A DNA stretch of 64,000 bases from Pseudomonas cavernicola (lineage in GTDB: Bacteria > Pseudomonadota > Gammaproteobacteria > Pseudomonadales > Pseudomonadaceae), in contig NZ_QYUR01000006.1 in assembly GCF_003596405.1 (NCBI RefSeq), positions 434,001 to 498,000 of the forward strand, read 5' to 3'. The notes beneath the pieces are model-generated. The model was not told where the DNA came from. It worked only from the letters and a program-made list of their open reading frames with translations, and did no database searches. Positions 27,643 to 37,298 of this stretch are shown here, piece after piece. The first letter of the stretch is position 1; each line of letters starts with the position of its first letter. Both the position numbers and the translations under genes were made by a program.

Positions 27643-29196
27643 ATGCCCGCTACCGCCCGCTTCCCCGTCCTAGCCTATTTATTCGCCTGTCTGCTCGCCC
27701 TGTTTGCCCTCACTGGGCTCTGGTATGGCCTCGGTCAGCCGATTGTCCTGCCGGATGCGGCGACGCCGACGCACAAGTTGCAGTGTGCCTCTTACACGCC
27801 GTTCGATAAGGATCAGTCGCCCTTCGACCAGCCTTTCGCCCTGCGCCCGGAGCGGATGGATGCGGATCTGGCGCTACTGGCCACGCGTTTCCACTGCATA
27901 CGCACCTATTCCATGACCGGTCTCGAAGCCATTCCCGCGTTGGCTCGAAAGCATGGTTTGAAGCTGATGCTGGGTGCCTGGGTTAACGGCAACCCCCTGG
28001 ACACCCAGAAAGAAGTCGAGGCGCTGATCAAGTCCGCCAACGAGAACCCCGACGTCGTACAGTCGGTGATCGTCGGCAATGAAACCCTGCTGCGCAAAGA
28101 AGTCACCGGCGCCCAACTGACAAAACTGATCGGCCAGGTGAAGGCTCAGGTCAAACAACCGGTGACCTACGCCGACGTCTGGGAGTTCTGGCTGCAGTAT
28201 CCGGAAGTCGCGCCCGCCGTGGACTTCCTGACCATCCACCTGCTGCCTTACTGGGAAGACGACCCTGCGGGGATCGACAAGGCCCTGGCGCACGTCGCCG
28301 AGATCCGCCAAGTGTTTGGCAACAAATTCGCCCCGAAGGACATCCTGATCGGCGAAACCGGCTGGCCAAGCGAAGGCCGGCAGCGTGAAACCGCACTGCC
28401 GAGCCGGGTCAACGAAGCCAAATTCATCCGTGGCTTCGTCGCCATGGCTGAACAGAATGGCTGGCACTACAACCTGATCGAAGCCTTCGATCAGCCCTGG
28501 AAGCGCGTCAGCGAAGGCGCCGTGGGTGGTTATTGGGGTCTATTCGATGCCGATCGCCAAGAAAAGTCCGTACTCGCCGGCCCGGTTTCCAACCTGCCGA
28601 ACTGGACTGTTTGGCTGAGCGTCGGCGGGCTGATCTTCCTCGCCACCCTGCTGCTGGCCGGGCGCCCGGCTTCCACCCGCGCCGCCCTGATTTTGCCGCT
28701 ACTGGCCGCCCTCGGCGCCGCCTGCATCGGTCTCTGGGGCGAGTTGGCGCGAGTCACCAGCCGCTTTGCCGGTGAGTGGCTGTGGGCTGCGTTCCTGGTG
28801 GGCTTGAATCTTCTGGTGCTGGCACATGCCGCGCTGGCACTGTCAGCCAAAGTGGGCTGGCGCGCCCGCATCTACGCCTGGCTACAAGCACGCGGCGGCT
28901 GGTGGCTGGCCGCCGCCGGCTTCGCCGGTGCGGTACTGATGCTCAGCCTGGTATTCGACCCGCGCTACCGCAGCTTCCCCAGCGCAGCGCTGGTGCTGCC
29001 GGCCGTGGTGTACCTGTGCCGCCCGGTAGCGGGCCCACGCCGTGAAATCGCCGTACTGACCTTGATCATCGGCGCCGGCGTCATTCCGCAGCTGTACCAG
29101 GAGACCCTCGGCAACCTGCAAGCCATCGGCTGGGCGCTGGTCAGCGTGCTGCTGGTTGCGGCGCTTTGGCGCAGTTTGCGCTTCAGAACAAAGTGA
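27643..29196 (+). CDS. GH17-family membrane enzyme (beta-1,3-glucanosyltransferase-like)
   Basis: A 517-residue inner-membrane protein. One N-terminal helix (about 8-28) anchors a periplasmic glycoside hydrolase family 17 domain (about 45-315); five or six helices follow (about 325-515). The general acid appears in VIVGNETLLR and the nucleophile in LIGETGWPSEGR, both as in GH17. The Pseudomonas/Azotobacter enzymes of this type studied so far act as beta-1,3-glucan transferases linked to periplasmic or extracellular glucans; that function is assumed by family. The gene is single, with a weak ribosome-binding site and a bidirectional terminator downstream. Confidence 0.85.
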   Translation: MPATARFPVLAYLFACLLALFALTGLWYGLGQPIVLPDAATPTHKLQCASYTPFDKDQSPFDQPFALRPERMDADLALLATRFHCIRTYSMTGLEAIPALARKHGLKLMLGAWVNGNPLDTQKEVEALIKSANENPDVVQSVIVGNETLLRKEVTGAQLTKLIGQVKAQVKQPVTYADVWEFWLQYPEVAPAVDFLTIHLLPYWEDDPAGIDKALAHVAEIRQVFGNKFAPKDILIGETGWPSEGRQRETALPSRVNEAKFIRGFVAMAEQNGWHYNLIEAFDQPWKRVSEGAVGGYWGLFDADRQEKSVLAGPVSNLPNWTVWLSVGGLIFLATLLLAGRPASTRAALILPLLAALGAACIGLWGELARVTSRFAGEWLWAAFLVGLNLLVLAHAALALSAKVGWRARIYAWLQARGGWWLAAAGFAGAVLMLSLVFDPRYRSFPSAALVLPAVVYLCRPVAGPRREIAVLTLIIGAGVIPQLYQETLGNLQAIGWALVSVLLVAALWRSLRFRTK

Positions 29197-29251
29197 CTCT
29201 CACCTAGCCCGGCCTGGGGTATTCCTGGAATGCATCCGGGCCAGGGCAGGC

Positions 29252-29292
29252 AAAACAAAAAAGGGATGACTCAGTCATCCCTTTTTTGTTTT
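29252..29292. terminator. bidirectional Rho-independent terminator
   Basis: AAAACAAAAAAGGGATGACT and its complement AGTCATCCCTTTTTTGTTTT form a near-perfect stem between the convergent GH17 gene and the 123-residue membrane protein gene. A-runs and T-runs on both sides let it act in both directions. Confidence 0.88.
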
Positions 29293-29300
29293 CAGCGGAT

Positions 29301-29672
29301 TCAGACCATTGGACGTGGAGCCCGAACCAAACGCAGCGCGGCGAGCACCACGGCAAACACCCCCAGACTGGCGCTATACAGCACCAACGCCGGCAACGCG
29401 AACAGCAGCGCCAACACAGCCAAACCCCAACCCGGTCGACCCGGCACAAAGAAGGCCACGACCGCACAGCTCAATGCCGCCCAGGCGATCACCCGGAAGT
29501 GAATCAGCAGCCCCAGCCCGGAGCGCACTTGGCACTCCCAGCGTTGCGCCTCATCCACACACAGGCCGACCCACTGGCCATCCTCCATCAGCGCAAAACG
29601 CAGCCCATAGCTGGCGGCCAACCACAGTGGCAGTACGATCAGCAGCACGATCAAGGGCAAACGGCGGGACAT
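29301..29672 (-). CDS. hypothetical membrane protein, 123 aa
   Basis: A 123-residue protein with about three or four hydrophobic helices and a short Cys-containing loop (GLCVDEAQRWECQV) after the first, possibly periplasmic with a disulfide. I do not recognise a family. Codon use is like the neighbours. It ends at the shared bidirectional terminator. Confidence 0.65.
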   Translation of the reverse strand: MSRRLPLIVLLIVLPLWLAASYGLRFALMEDGQWVGLCVDEAQRWECQVRSGLGLLIHFRVIAWAALSCAVVAFFVPGRPGWGLAVLALLFALPALVLYSASLGVFAVVLAALRLVRAPRPMV

Positions 29673-29867
29673 AGGGTTCTCCGAGGGATGAAAACGGCGC
29701 CCAGCATAATCGCCCGCCCGCCGTATGCAAGCCTAAATCCGCGCCTTTATAGAGGCGCGGCGCTGGCGAGTGAATCGGCTCGAGCACTTCACCCTTCTGC
29801 ATTAGCCTGCTTGCCGACAAGGGCTCGAGCACGGCAAGCTCAGGCATCCATCACGAAAGGAATCCGT

Positions 29868-30356
29868 ATGTCCCGCATTCAGCTACGCCCCGCCCAGCGC
29901 GACGACATCCCACTCATCCTCGGTTTGATCCGTGAACTCGCCGAGTACGAAAAACTCAGCGAGCACGTCGTCGCCGACGCGGCGCAGATGGCCGAACACC
30001 TGTTCGGCTCGCGGCCGTTTGCCGAAGTGCTGATCGGTGAGCTGGATGGCGAGCCCGTCGGTTTTGCGCTGTTCTTCCACAACTATTCGACCTTCCTCGG
30101 CAAACCCGGCATTTATCTGGAAGACCTCTATGTGCGCAGCAGCGCCCGTGGTACGGGACTGGGCAAGGCGCTGCTGGCGGAGCTGGCGCACTTGGCCGTG
30201 AGTCGCGGTTGTGGTCGGTTGGAATGGGCTGTGTTGGATTGGAACGAGCCCGCGCTTGGCTTCTATCACAGCCTTGGCGCTCGCCCGCAGGATGATTGGA
30301 CGGGCTATCGCCTGAGCGGTGCCGCCTTGAGCGAGTTGGCGCAGCACGCAGGCTAA
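29868..30356 (+). CDS. GNAT-family N-acetyltransferase
   Basis: A 162-residue GNAT acetyltransferase; the acetyl-CoA-binding motif A is VRSSARGTGLGKALLAELAH and motif B follows with WAVLDWNEPALGFYHSLGA. The overall pattern (YEKLSEHV, GKPGIYLEDLYV) is like the diamine N-acetyltransferase-type subgroup; substrate not certain. The open frame runs far upstream but the ATG at 29868 has AAAGGA in place and gives the normal GNAT start. Confidence 0.88.
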   Translation: MSRIQLRPAQRDDIPLILGLIRELAEYEKLSEHVVADAAQMAEHLFGSRPFAEVLIGELDGEPVGFALFFHNYSTFLGKPGIYLEDLYVRSSARGTGLGKALLAELAHLAVSRGCGRLEWAVLDWNEPALGFYHSLGARPQDDWTGYRLSGAALSELAQHAG

Positions 30357-30441
30357 ACCTGCACCTCGGCACTCGAGAGGCTTGCAGTTGTCATAGCCAG
30401 CGTATTCACTCAGCACCTTTCTCTTCTAAAGGGACTCTGCA

Positions 30442-31740
30442 ATGCCCCGTCTTCTAGGTCTTGCTACGCTCTTGAGCGGCCTCGCCTTGAGTGCGCCGCT
30501 GCTGGCGGCCGATATCGATGCCGCCAGCTATGGTTACCCTCTGAGCAACCCGTTCGAGGCGACCATCGCCACCACCCCGCCGGAACTACGCCCGGAGCTG
30601 CCCGCCGACGCCGATATCGACCAGGCGGACTACGACCTCAAGCTGCGCCCGGAGCGCGAGTTCGAGCTGCCGGACAACTTCTGGCCGGTGACCAAGTTGC
30701 GCTATCGCCTGGCTGAGCAGGAAGGCCCGGCGCCCCTGGTCTTCATCATCGCCGGCACCGGCGCACACTATTCCAGCAGCCTGACCGAATACCTGAAAAA
30801 GCTGTTCTACGGCGCCGGCTACCACGTGGTGCAACTGTCCTCACCGACCAGTTATGACTTCATGACGGCAGCCTCGCGCCATGCCACCCCAGGTGTCTCG
30901 ACTGAGGATGCCGATGATCTGTACCGGGTCATGCAGGCCGTCCGCGCCCAGCACCCTAAGCTTGAGATTACCGATTTCTACCTGACCGGTTATAGCCTCG
31001 GTGCCCTGGATGCGGCCTTCGTCAGCCACCTCGATGAAACGCGGCGCAGCTTCAACTTCAAAAAAGTGCTGCTGCTGAACCCACCGGTCAACCTCTACAC
31101 CTCGATCACCAACCTCGATCGCCTGGTGCAAACCGAGGTCAAAGGTATCAACGACAGCACCACCTTCTATGAGCTGGTCCTCGGCAAGCTGACCCGTTAC
31201 TTCCAGCAAAAAGGCTATATCGACCTCAACGATGCCCTGCTCTTCGACTTCCAACAGTCCAAACAGCACTTGTCGAACGAACAAATGGCCATGCTGATCG
31301 GCACCTCGTTTCGCTTCTCCTCGGCGGATATCGCCTTTACCTCCGACCTGATCAACCGCCGTGGCCTGATCACCCCGCCGAACTACCCAATCACCGAAAG
31401 CACCAGCCTCACACCCTTCCTCAGGCGTGCGTTGCTGTGCGACTTCGACTGCTATATCGGCGAACAACTGGTGCCGATGTGGCGCGCCCGCACGGATGGC
31501 GGCAGCCTGCTGCAGTTGATCGACCAGGTCAGCCTCTACGCCCTGAAGGACTACCTGAAAACCAGCAGCAAGATCGCCGTGATGACCAACGCCGACGACC
31601 TCATCCTCGGCCCTGGCGACCTCGGCTTTCTACGCCGCACCATGGGTGAGCGCCTGACCGTCTACCCGTATGGCGGGCACTGCGGCAACCTCAACTACCG
31701 CGTCAACGCCCACGACATGCTGGAGTTCTTCCGTGGCTAA
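30442..31740 (+). CDS. exported alpha/beta-hydrolase-like protein, paired with mlaA
   Basis: A 432-residue protein with a Sec signal (MPRLLGLATLLSGLALSAPL then LAAD). An alpha/beta-hydrolase core is suggested by PLVFIIAGTGAHYSSSLTEY (oxyanion-type loop), the elbow FYLTGYSLGALDAAF (Ser nucleophile), and a C-terminal GGHCGNLNY with a candidate catalytic His. It probably acts in the periplasm. Its last codons overlap the GTG start of mlaA by eight bases, so the two are translationally coupled and a role in outer-membrane lipid handling is plausible but not shown. Confidence 0.75.
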   Translation: MPRLLGLATLLSGLALSAPLLAADIDAASYGYPLSNPFEATIATTPPELRPELPADADIDQADYDLKLRPEREFELPDNFWPVTKLRYRLAEQEGPAPLVFIIAGTGAHYSSSLTEYLKKLFYGAGYHVVQLSSPTSYDFMTAASRHATPGVSTEDADDLYRVMQAVRAQHPKLEITDFYLTGYSLGALDAAFVSHLDETRRSFNFKKVLLLNPPVNLYTSITNLDRLVQTEVKGINDSTTFYELVLGKLTRYFQQKGYIDLNDALLFDFQQSKQHLSNEQMAMLIGTSFRFSSADIAFTSDLINRRGLITPPNYPITESTSLTPFLRRALLCDFDCYIGEQLVPMWRARTDGGSLLQLIDQVSLYALKDYLKTSSKIAVMTNADDLILGPGDLGFLRRTMGERLTVYPYGGHCGNLNYRVNAHDMLEFFRG

Positions 31741-32500
31741 GAGATCATTCCTGCTTGCCCTGCTGCTCGCCAGCAGCCTGGCCCACGCTGAACGGACGGC
31801 TGATCCGGATGGTTTCACCGAACCGCTGAAGGAGCTGAAATTCAACCCAGGCCTCGACCAGCGTGAATTCGAGCGCTCGAGCCTCGACGCCCTGAACGTC
31901 TACGACCCCCTGGAGTCGTGGAACCTGCGCGTCTACCAATTCAACTACCGCTTCGACGAGTGGGTGTTTCTGCCCGTGGTGCACGGTTACCGCTACATCA
32001 CCCCCGGTTTCCTGCGCAGCGGAGTGAGTAACTTCTTCAGCAACCTGGGCGATGTTCCCAATCTGCTCAACAGCCTGTTGCAGCTCAAAGGCCAGCGTTC
32101 GATGGAAACCACAGGGCGGCTGCTGCTCAACACCACGCTGGGAGTCGCCGGCCTGTGGGACCCGGCAACGATGATGGGCCTGCCCAAGCAGAGTGAAGAC
32201 TTCGGCCAGACCCTGGGCTTCTACGGCGTGCCCGCGGGCCCTTATCTGATGCTGCCGATACTCGGCCCGTCCAACCTGCGCGACACCGGCGGGTTAGTGG
32301 CGGATTTCAGCGTGGAGAGTCAGATCAACTTCCTCAACGTCGCCGAAGTCAGTGGCGGTCACCCGGAAATCAGCGCGCTACGCGCCGTCGACAAGCGCTA
32401 CACCACCAATTTCCGCTACGGCCAGACCAACTCACCGTTCGAGTACGACAAAATCCGCTACGTCTACACCGAGGCGCGCAAGCTACAAATCGCCGAATAA
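31733..32500 (+). CDS. mlaA: MlaA/VacJ outer-membrane lipid asymmetry protein
   Basis: A 255-residue MlaA-family protein. MlaA works with porins in the outer membrane to remove misplaced phospholipids from the outer leaflet. Family motifs: NVYDPLESWNLRVYQFNYRF, VSNFFSNLGDVPNLLNSLLQ, and GPYLMLPILGPSNLRDTGG. The start is GTG at 31733, overlapping the upstream gene; the longer frame is not used. The signal peptide (FLLALLLASSLAHA) has no lipobox Cys, although E. coli MlaA is a lipoprotein. The other mla genes are not in the window. Confidence 0.92.
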   Translation: MAKRSFLLALLLASSLAHAERTADPDGFTEPLKELKFNPGLDQREFERSSLDALNVYDPLESWNLRVYQFNYRFDEWVFLPVVHGYRYITPGFLRSGVSNFFSNLGDVPNLLNSLLQLKGQRSMETTGRLLLNTTLGVAGLWDPATMMGLPKQSEDFGQTLGFYGVPAGPYLMLPILGPSNLRDTGGLVADFSVESQINFLNVAEVSGGHPEISALRAVDKRYTTNFRYGQTNSPFEYDKIRYVYTEARKLQIAE

Positions 32501-32745
32501 GACCAACCACCAAGGCACTAGTGGCCTGTGTGGCTAGTTCAATTAGTCAATTTCGGCGCCTGAAGCCCTGATACTGCGTTGCCGCGGATCAAAGTAGCCC
32601 AGCTATGACTCGTCACGGCGCCTTGTCTCAGGACTCCAGGCATCCGAACTTGAGTTAACCAACTAGGCGTACAGGCCACTAGCCTTGACCTGAGGGCCGC
32701 CCCAGACTTCCAACCTGGGCCGGCCCTTGGCTTTTCAGAAATGGC

Positions 32746-33933
32746 TCACGGATTGAGCGTGGCAAGCGGATCTAGACCGAGAAAGCTGACCAGCGCGGCC
32801 TTCTGCGCCATGGCATCCTGATAACCCAGCTCAATCAGCTCATTGCAGTAGCCCGGCTCGAATAGCAAATAGCTGAGCACCCCAGCGCCACTGACCTTGG
32901 TCGCGCCAGGTCCACGCAGGAACATCCGCAGCGTCCGCGGTAGCTCGTGACGATGGCGTGCGGCAATCTGATCCAGTGGCTGACTCGGGGCGATCACCAA
33001 CACCTCCACCGGCTTCGGAACCAAGCCCCGCGACGGTAGCTCGGCGGGCAGCAAACGGCTCATATGATTGAGCCGCTCCAGCAGTTCGATGTCACCTTCC
33101 AAGCTGTCGATAAAGGTGCTGTTGAGCAGATGTCCGCCGATCTGCGCCAAGCTTGGCGGACGCCCGGTTTTCGGCCGGATGATGATCGCATTCGCATCGC
33201 CACTCTGCGGATTCCCGCTGACCCCGACCACCAGTACACGGTTGGCGCCCAGGTGCAGCGCCGGGCTGATCGGCGCGGACTGCCGTACAGCGCCATCGCC
33301 AAAGTATTCGCGATTGATCTTCACCGGCGGGAAAATCAGCGGGATCGAAGCACTGGCAAGCAAGTGGTCGAGCTTCAGACGGGTGGGCACGCCAACCCGG
33401 CGATGGCGAAGCCAGGGATCGATGGTCGCGCGCCCCTGATAGAAGGTCACAGCCTGGCCGGACTCATAACCGAACGCGGTGATGGCCACCGCGCGTAACT
33501 GACGCATCCGCACCGCCGCGGCGATCCCGGAAAAATCCAGCTCCCGCGCCAGCAATTCACGCAACGGCGAACTGTCGAGCAGCGCGACGGGTAAACTCTT
33601 ACCCAGACCGAGCAGACTGTGACCGAGAAAACGATAGGACTGACGCAGTACACCAGGCAGATCGCTGCGATAGACATGATGGGTATGGAAGTTTTGCCAA
33701 ACCTGGGTCAGCCTGCGAACCGCCTCGGTAAAGTGCAATGCGCCACACGCCAGCCCCACCGCATTCACCGCGCCGGCGGAGGTGCCGACTATTACCGGGA
33801 AGGGATTTTGCGTGGCATCCGGCAGCAGGTCGGCAATCGCCGCCAACACCCCCACCTGATAAGCCGCCCGAGCCCCACCGCCGGAGAGAATCAGCCCGGT
33901 GACCGGCTTGGCAGGGCTGTCTGCTTGATTCAT
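32746..33933 (-). CDS. patatin-like phospholipase
   Basis: A 395-residue patatin-family lipid acyl hydrolase using a Ser-Asp dyad. All key motifs are present: oxyanion loop LSGGGARAAYQVGVLAA at residues about 15-31, nucleophile GTSAGAVNA near 50, and the Asp in YFGDGAVRQ near 215. There is no signal peptide or C-terminal beta-barrel, so a cytoplasmic or peripheral membrane protein is expected. It lies between the mlaA and lpxL genes; envelope lipid turnover is a reasonable theme for the neighbourhood. Confidence 0.9.
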   Translation of the reverse strand: MNQADSPAKPVTGLILSGGGARAAYQVGVLAAIADLLPDATQNPFPVIVGTSAGAVNAVGLACGALHFTEAVRRLTQVWQNFHTHHVYRSDLPGVLRQSYRFLGHSLLGLGKSLPVALLDSSPLRELLARELDFSGIAAAVRMRQLRAVAITAFGYESGQAVTFYQGRATIDPWLRHRRVGVPTRLKLDHLLASASIPLIFPPVKINREYFGDGAVRQSAPISPALHLGANRVLVVGVSGNPQSGDANAIIIRPKTGRPPSLAQIGGHLLNSTFIDSLEGDIELLERLNHMSRLLPAELPSRGLVPKPVEVLVIAPSQPLDQIAARHRHELPRTLRMFLRGPGATKVSGAGVLSYLLFEPGYCNELIELGYQDAMAQKAALVSFLGLDPLATLNP

Positions 33934-34020
33934 CGGCGGTCTCTCGGGGCATTTTTGCGAGTATAGGAGCGGCCTGTTCAGGCGGTATAACCGAGCGCAG
34001 TAGTTTTCACACGGCCTGTG

Positions 34021-34953
34021 CTAACGGCGCTTTTTGTACAACGTAGGTTCACCTTCCGGCCGGGTCTTGAAACGTCGGTGAGCCCACAAATACTGCTCAG
34101 GGCATTCGCGAATAGCGCTTTCGGCCCATTGGTTGATACGCAGGCAATCGGCTTCCTCGCTCTCGCCGGGGAAATCCTCCAGCGGCGAGTGGATCACCAG
34201 GCGATAGCCAGCGCCATCATCCAGACGTTTCTGGGTGAAGGGCACGACCCGTGCCTTACCGAGCCGAGCAAACTTGGTGGTCGCGGTCACTGTCGCAGCG
34301 GAAATCCCGAACAAAGGCACGAACAGACTCTGCTTAAGGCCGTAGTCCTGATCCGGCGCATACCAGATAGCCCGCCCCGCACGCAGCACCTTGAGCATGG
34401 CGCGCACATCTTCCCGCTCGATGGCACTGGCATCCAGGTTGTGGCGCTCACGGCCACGCCGCTGGACGAAATCGAACAGCGGATTTTTGTGCTCGCGGTA
34501 CATGCCATCGATGGTGTGCTGTTGACCAAGAAGCGCGGCGCCGATTTCCAGTGTGGTGAAATGCACGGCCATCAGAATCACACCCTGCCCTTCAGCCTGG
34601 GCCTGTTTCAGCTGCTCCAGCCCTTCGATATGCGCCAGCGGCGCCAGACGCTCCGTGGGCCACCACCAACTCATCGCCGTCTCGAAGAAGGCGATGCCGG
34701 TAGAGGCGAAGTTTTCTTTCAACAGGCGCTTACGCTCAACCGCAGGCAGGTCTGGAAAGCACAGCTGCAAATTACGTGCGGCAATCTGTCGACGCGAACG
34801 GGCGCCCCAATACATCAACGCGCCCAAGCCGCGCCCACACTTCAGCAACACCACGTAGGGCAATTGGGTGATCAGCCACAGCAAACCAAGGCCCAGCCAC
34901 AGCAACCAGAAGCGCGGATGGAGAAAATAGGCACGAAAACGCGGACGATCCAT
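34021..34953 (-). CDS. lpxL: LpxL/HtrB-type lipid A acyltransferase
   Basis: A 310-residue Kdo2-lipid A (late) acyltransferase of the LpxL/LpxM family in the inner membrane. There is one N-terminal hydrophobic helix (LLWLGLGLLWLITQLPYVVL) and the catalytic HX4E in LMAVHFTTLEIGAALL. Further conserved segments are FARLGKARVVPFTQKR and EQYLWAHRRFKTRP. The start is placed at MDRPRF (34953), the family N-terminus; 11 codons are open upstream. It is divergent from minC across a repeat element. LpxL is preferred over LpxM by similarity, without certainty. Confidence 0.88.
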   Translation of the reverse strand: MDRPRFRAYFLHPRFWLLWLGLGLLWLITQLPYVVLLKCGRGLGALMYWGARSRRQIAARNLQLCFPDLPAVERKRLLKENFASTGIAFFETAMSWWWPTERLAPLAHIEGLEQLKQAQAEGQGVILMAVHFTTLEIGAALLGQQHTIDGMYREHKNPLFDFVQRRGRERHNLDASAIEREDVRAMLKVLRAGRAIWYAPDQDYGLKQSLFVPLFGISAATVTATTKFARLGKARVVPFTQKRLDDGAGYRLVIHSPLEDFPGESEEADCLRINQWAESAIRECPEQYLWAHRRFKTRPEGEPTLYKKRR

Positions 34954-35055
34954 CTCAAATTCCGGACAAACAACAAGGCCGCGCATTCTACAGGACTCCG
35001 CCTGGCTTGCGGCCCAACCGCGTTCTCGCTATAAATCCCGACTTCTTTCGCCCTC

Positions 35056-35256
35056 AGAGCCTGTTCAATATCTGCTGCGTTTGGTCATGCTGCGTTGAAA
35101 ACAGGCTCGGAATACTCATTTACAACTCGTAAACTCCGCTTCCTCGCCTGTTTGACTCGTTACGCCTTGTGACCCATATGGATGTGGGGAATGCCGCTAC
35201 CCGTAGGGAGCGGGTGCGGCCCTGACCTGCACTCGCGACGATCTTGAACAGGCTCT
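35056..35256. repeat. dispersed repeat with inverted ends, copy 1 (MITE-like)
   Basis: A 201-bp element in the lpxL-minC gap. It begins AGAGCCTGTTCAATATC and ends GATCTTGAACAGGCTCT, a 17-bp inverted end with one mismatch. Inside it shares blocks with copies 2 and 3: TGCTGCGTTGAAAACAGGCT, GTAAACTCCGCTTC, and GGGAATGCCGCTACCCGTAG. It lacks the inner 45-base block present in the other two. No open reading frame of note. Mobile or RNA nature is open. Confidence 0.75.
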
Positions 35257-35287
35257 CAGCAAACTACCAAGGCGCATCAGGCAAACC

Positions 35288-36028
35288 ATGAGCCAAGCCG
35301 ATCTTCTCAACCAGGACCCCGTGTTCCAGCTCAAGGGCAGCATGCTTGCCATCACGGTGCTGGAGCTGGCACACAACGACCTCGCCCGCCTCGAGCTGCA
35401 ACTGGCCGAAAAGGTGGCCCAGGCGCCGAACTTCTTCAGCAACACCCCGCTGGTACTGGCGCTGGACAAGCTACCAGATGGTGAAGGCCTGCTCGACCTA
35501 AGCGCACTGATGGCCGTCTGTCGCCGCCACGGCCTGCGTACCCTGGCCATCCGCGCCAGCCGCGAAGAAGACATCGCCGCCGCAACCGCTCTCGATCTGC
35601 CGGTCTTACCGCCCTCAGGTGCGCGCGAACGGCTGGTCGAGCCAGTCGAAATCATCGCCGCGCGAAAAAAAGCGGAAAAACCTGCAGAACCTGTCGCCAA
35701 GCCGACCAAAGTCATCACCACCCCGGTGCGTGGTGGCCAGCAGGTGTATGCCCAAGGCGGCGACTTGATCGTACTGGCACCCGTCAGCGCCGGCGCGGAA
35801 CTTCTCGCCGATGGCAATATCCATGTTTACGCCCCGATGCGCGGTCGAGCTCTAGCCGGCGTTAAAGGCGACACTAAAGCACGAATTTTTTGCCAGCAAA
35901 TGGGTGCAGAAATGCTCTCCATTGCCGGTCAATACAAGGTCTCGGAAGACCTCCGGCGCGACCCGCTATGGGGCGACGCAGTACATGTCAGCCTATCGGG
36001 TGACGTGTTGAACATCACCCGTCTTTAA
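35288..36028 (+). CDS. minC: septum site-determining protein MinC
   Basis: A 246-residue FtsZ-assembly inhibitor that, with MinD and MinE, keeps the division septum at midcell. The N-terminal FtsZ-inhibiting domain (about 10-105) includes [20 protein letters not shown]; a variable Ala/Lys/Pro linker follows (about 115-140); the C-terminal beta-helix dimer/MinD-binding domain (about 145-246) carries [20 protein letters not shown] and [17 protein letters not shown]. First gene of minCDE. Confidence 0.97.
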   Translation: MSQADLLNQDPVFQLKGSMLAITVLELAHNDLARLELQLAEKVAQAPNFFSNTPLVLALDKLPDGEGLLDLSALMAVCRRHGLRTLAIRASREEDIAAATALDLPVLPPSGARERLVEPVEIIAARKKAEKPAEPVAKPTKVITTPVRGGQQVYAQGGDLIVLAPVSAGAELLADGNIHVYAPMRGRALAGVKGDTKARIFCQQMGAEMLSIAGQYKVSEDLRRDPLWGDAVHVSLSGDVLNITRL

Positions 36029-36139
36029 CGGATACTGCCGCGGATTTTTAATTTAAGTCCACAAGGGCTTTACGGGGACCCGCGCAGCCGCAATACGGCT
36101 TATGAGTTCCCGATTTATTTACATTTGGGGTGAATCACC

Positions 36140-36952
36140 TTGGCCAAGATCCTCGTAGTCACTTCCGGCAAGGGTGGCGTGGGTAAAACCACCACCAGCG
36201 CCGCCATCGGTACCGGCCTTGCCCTGCGCGGGCACAGGACTGTCATCGTCGACTTCGACGTCGGCCTGCGTAACCTCGACCTGATCATGGGTTGCGAACG
36301 CCGCGTGGTGTACGACTTCGTCAACGTCGTCAACGGCGAAGCGACCCTCACCCAGGCCCTGATCAAGGACAAACGCCTGGAAAACCTTTACGTCCTGGCC
36401 GCCAGTCAGACTCGCGATAAAGACGCGCTGACCCTGGAAGGCGTAGAAAAGATCATCAACGAACTGCGCGAAACCTTCGAATACGTGGTCTGCGACTCAC
36501 CGGCCGGGATCGAAAAAGGTGCGCACCTGGCCATGTACTTCGCCGATGAAGCGGTTGTCGTGACCAACCCGGAAGTCTCTTCCGTACGTGACTCCGACCG
36601 TATGCTCGGCCTGCTGGCGAGCAAGTCGCGCCGTGCCGAGAAAGGCGAAGAGCCGATCAAAGAGCACCTGTTGCTGACCCGCTACAACCCAGAGCGGGTG
36701 ACCAAGGGTGAAATGCTCGGTGTGGAAGACGTCGAGGAAATCCTCGCCATCCGTCTGCTCGGCGTGATTCCGGAGTCGCAAGCGGTGCTGAAAGCTTCTA
36801 ACCAAGGCGTACCGGTGATCCTCGACGACCAAAGCGACGCCGGTCAGGCGTATAGCGATGCCGTCGATCGTTTACTCGGCAAGGAAGTGGGGCATCGCTT
36901 CCTCGACGTGCAGAAGAAAGGCCTCCTGCAACGCCTGTTCGGAGCTCGCTAA
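36140..36952 (+). CDS. minD: septum site-determining ATPase MinD
   Basis: A 270-residue ParA/MRP-type ATPase. The deviant Walker A is [13 protein letters not shown] (residues about 9-21), with [12 protein letters not shown] and [16 protein letters not shown] as further nucleotide-binding elements. The C-terminal amphipathic membrane-targeting helix is seen as [16 protein letters not shown]. The start is TTG, which gives the conserved [11 protein letters not shown]-terminus; no ATG is available in frame. The stop codon shares one base with the minE start. Confidence 0.97.
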   Translation: MAKILVVTSGKGGVGKTTTSAAIGTGLALRGHRTVIVDFDVGLRNLDLIMGCERRVVYDFVNVVNGEATLTQALIKDKRLENLYVLAASQTRDKDALTLEGVEKIINELRETFEYVVCDSPAGIEKGAHLAMYFADEAVVVTNPEVSSVRDSDRMLGLLASKSRRAEKGEEPIKEHLLLTRYNPERVTKGEMLGVEDVEEILAIRLLGVIPESQAVLKASNQGVPVILDDQSDAGQAYSDAVDRLLGKEVGHRFLDVQKKGLLQRLFGAR

Positions 36953-37206
36953 TGAACATTTTTGACTTCTTTCGAGAACGTAAGAAGGAATCCACCGCGT
37001 CCATCGCGAAAGAGCGCCTGCAGATCATCGTCGCCCACGAGCGCGGTCAACGCAGCCAACCTGACTACCTGCCAGCCTTGCAGCAGGAACTGGTCGAGGT
37101 CATTCGCAAATACGTGAACATTGATTCGGATCAAGTACAAGTCGCACTGGAAAACCAGGGCAGCTGCTCGATTCTGGAGCTCAACATCACCCTCCCGGAT
37201 CGTTGA
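36952..37206 (+). CDS. minE: cell division topological specificity factor MinE
   Basis: An 84-residue protein that stimulates MinD ATPase and drives pole-to-pole oscillation. The N-terminal membrane/MinD-contact segment is [20 protein letters not shown], followed by [12 protein letters not shown] (anti-MinCD helix), and a C-terminal topological specificity domain. Its ATG overlaps the minD stop by one base. Confidence 0.97.
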   Translation: MNIFDFFRERKKESTASIAKERLQIIVAHERGQRSQPDYLPALQQELVEVIRKYVNIDSDQVQVALENQGSCSILELNITLPDR

Positions 37207-37215
37207 TTCAACTAT

Positions 37216-37253
37216 CCCCCTCTCCCTCCGGGAGAGGGGCTAGGGGTGAGGGA
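37216..37253 (+). repeat. CCCTCTCCC-type palindrome, possible terminator of minCDE
   Basis: CCCCTCTCCC TCC GGGAGAGGGG is a 10-bp perfect stem ten bases after minE, followed by CTAGGGGTGAGGG. This is a widespread intergenic palindrome in proteobacteria. There is no T-run, so termination is not assured, and it lies just upstream of the pseudouridine synthase gene. Confidence 0.6.
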
Positions 37254-37298
37254 AACACGGACTCACCGTCATCTACCCCCTCACTTCTCGCGACCCCC

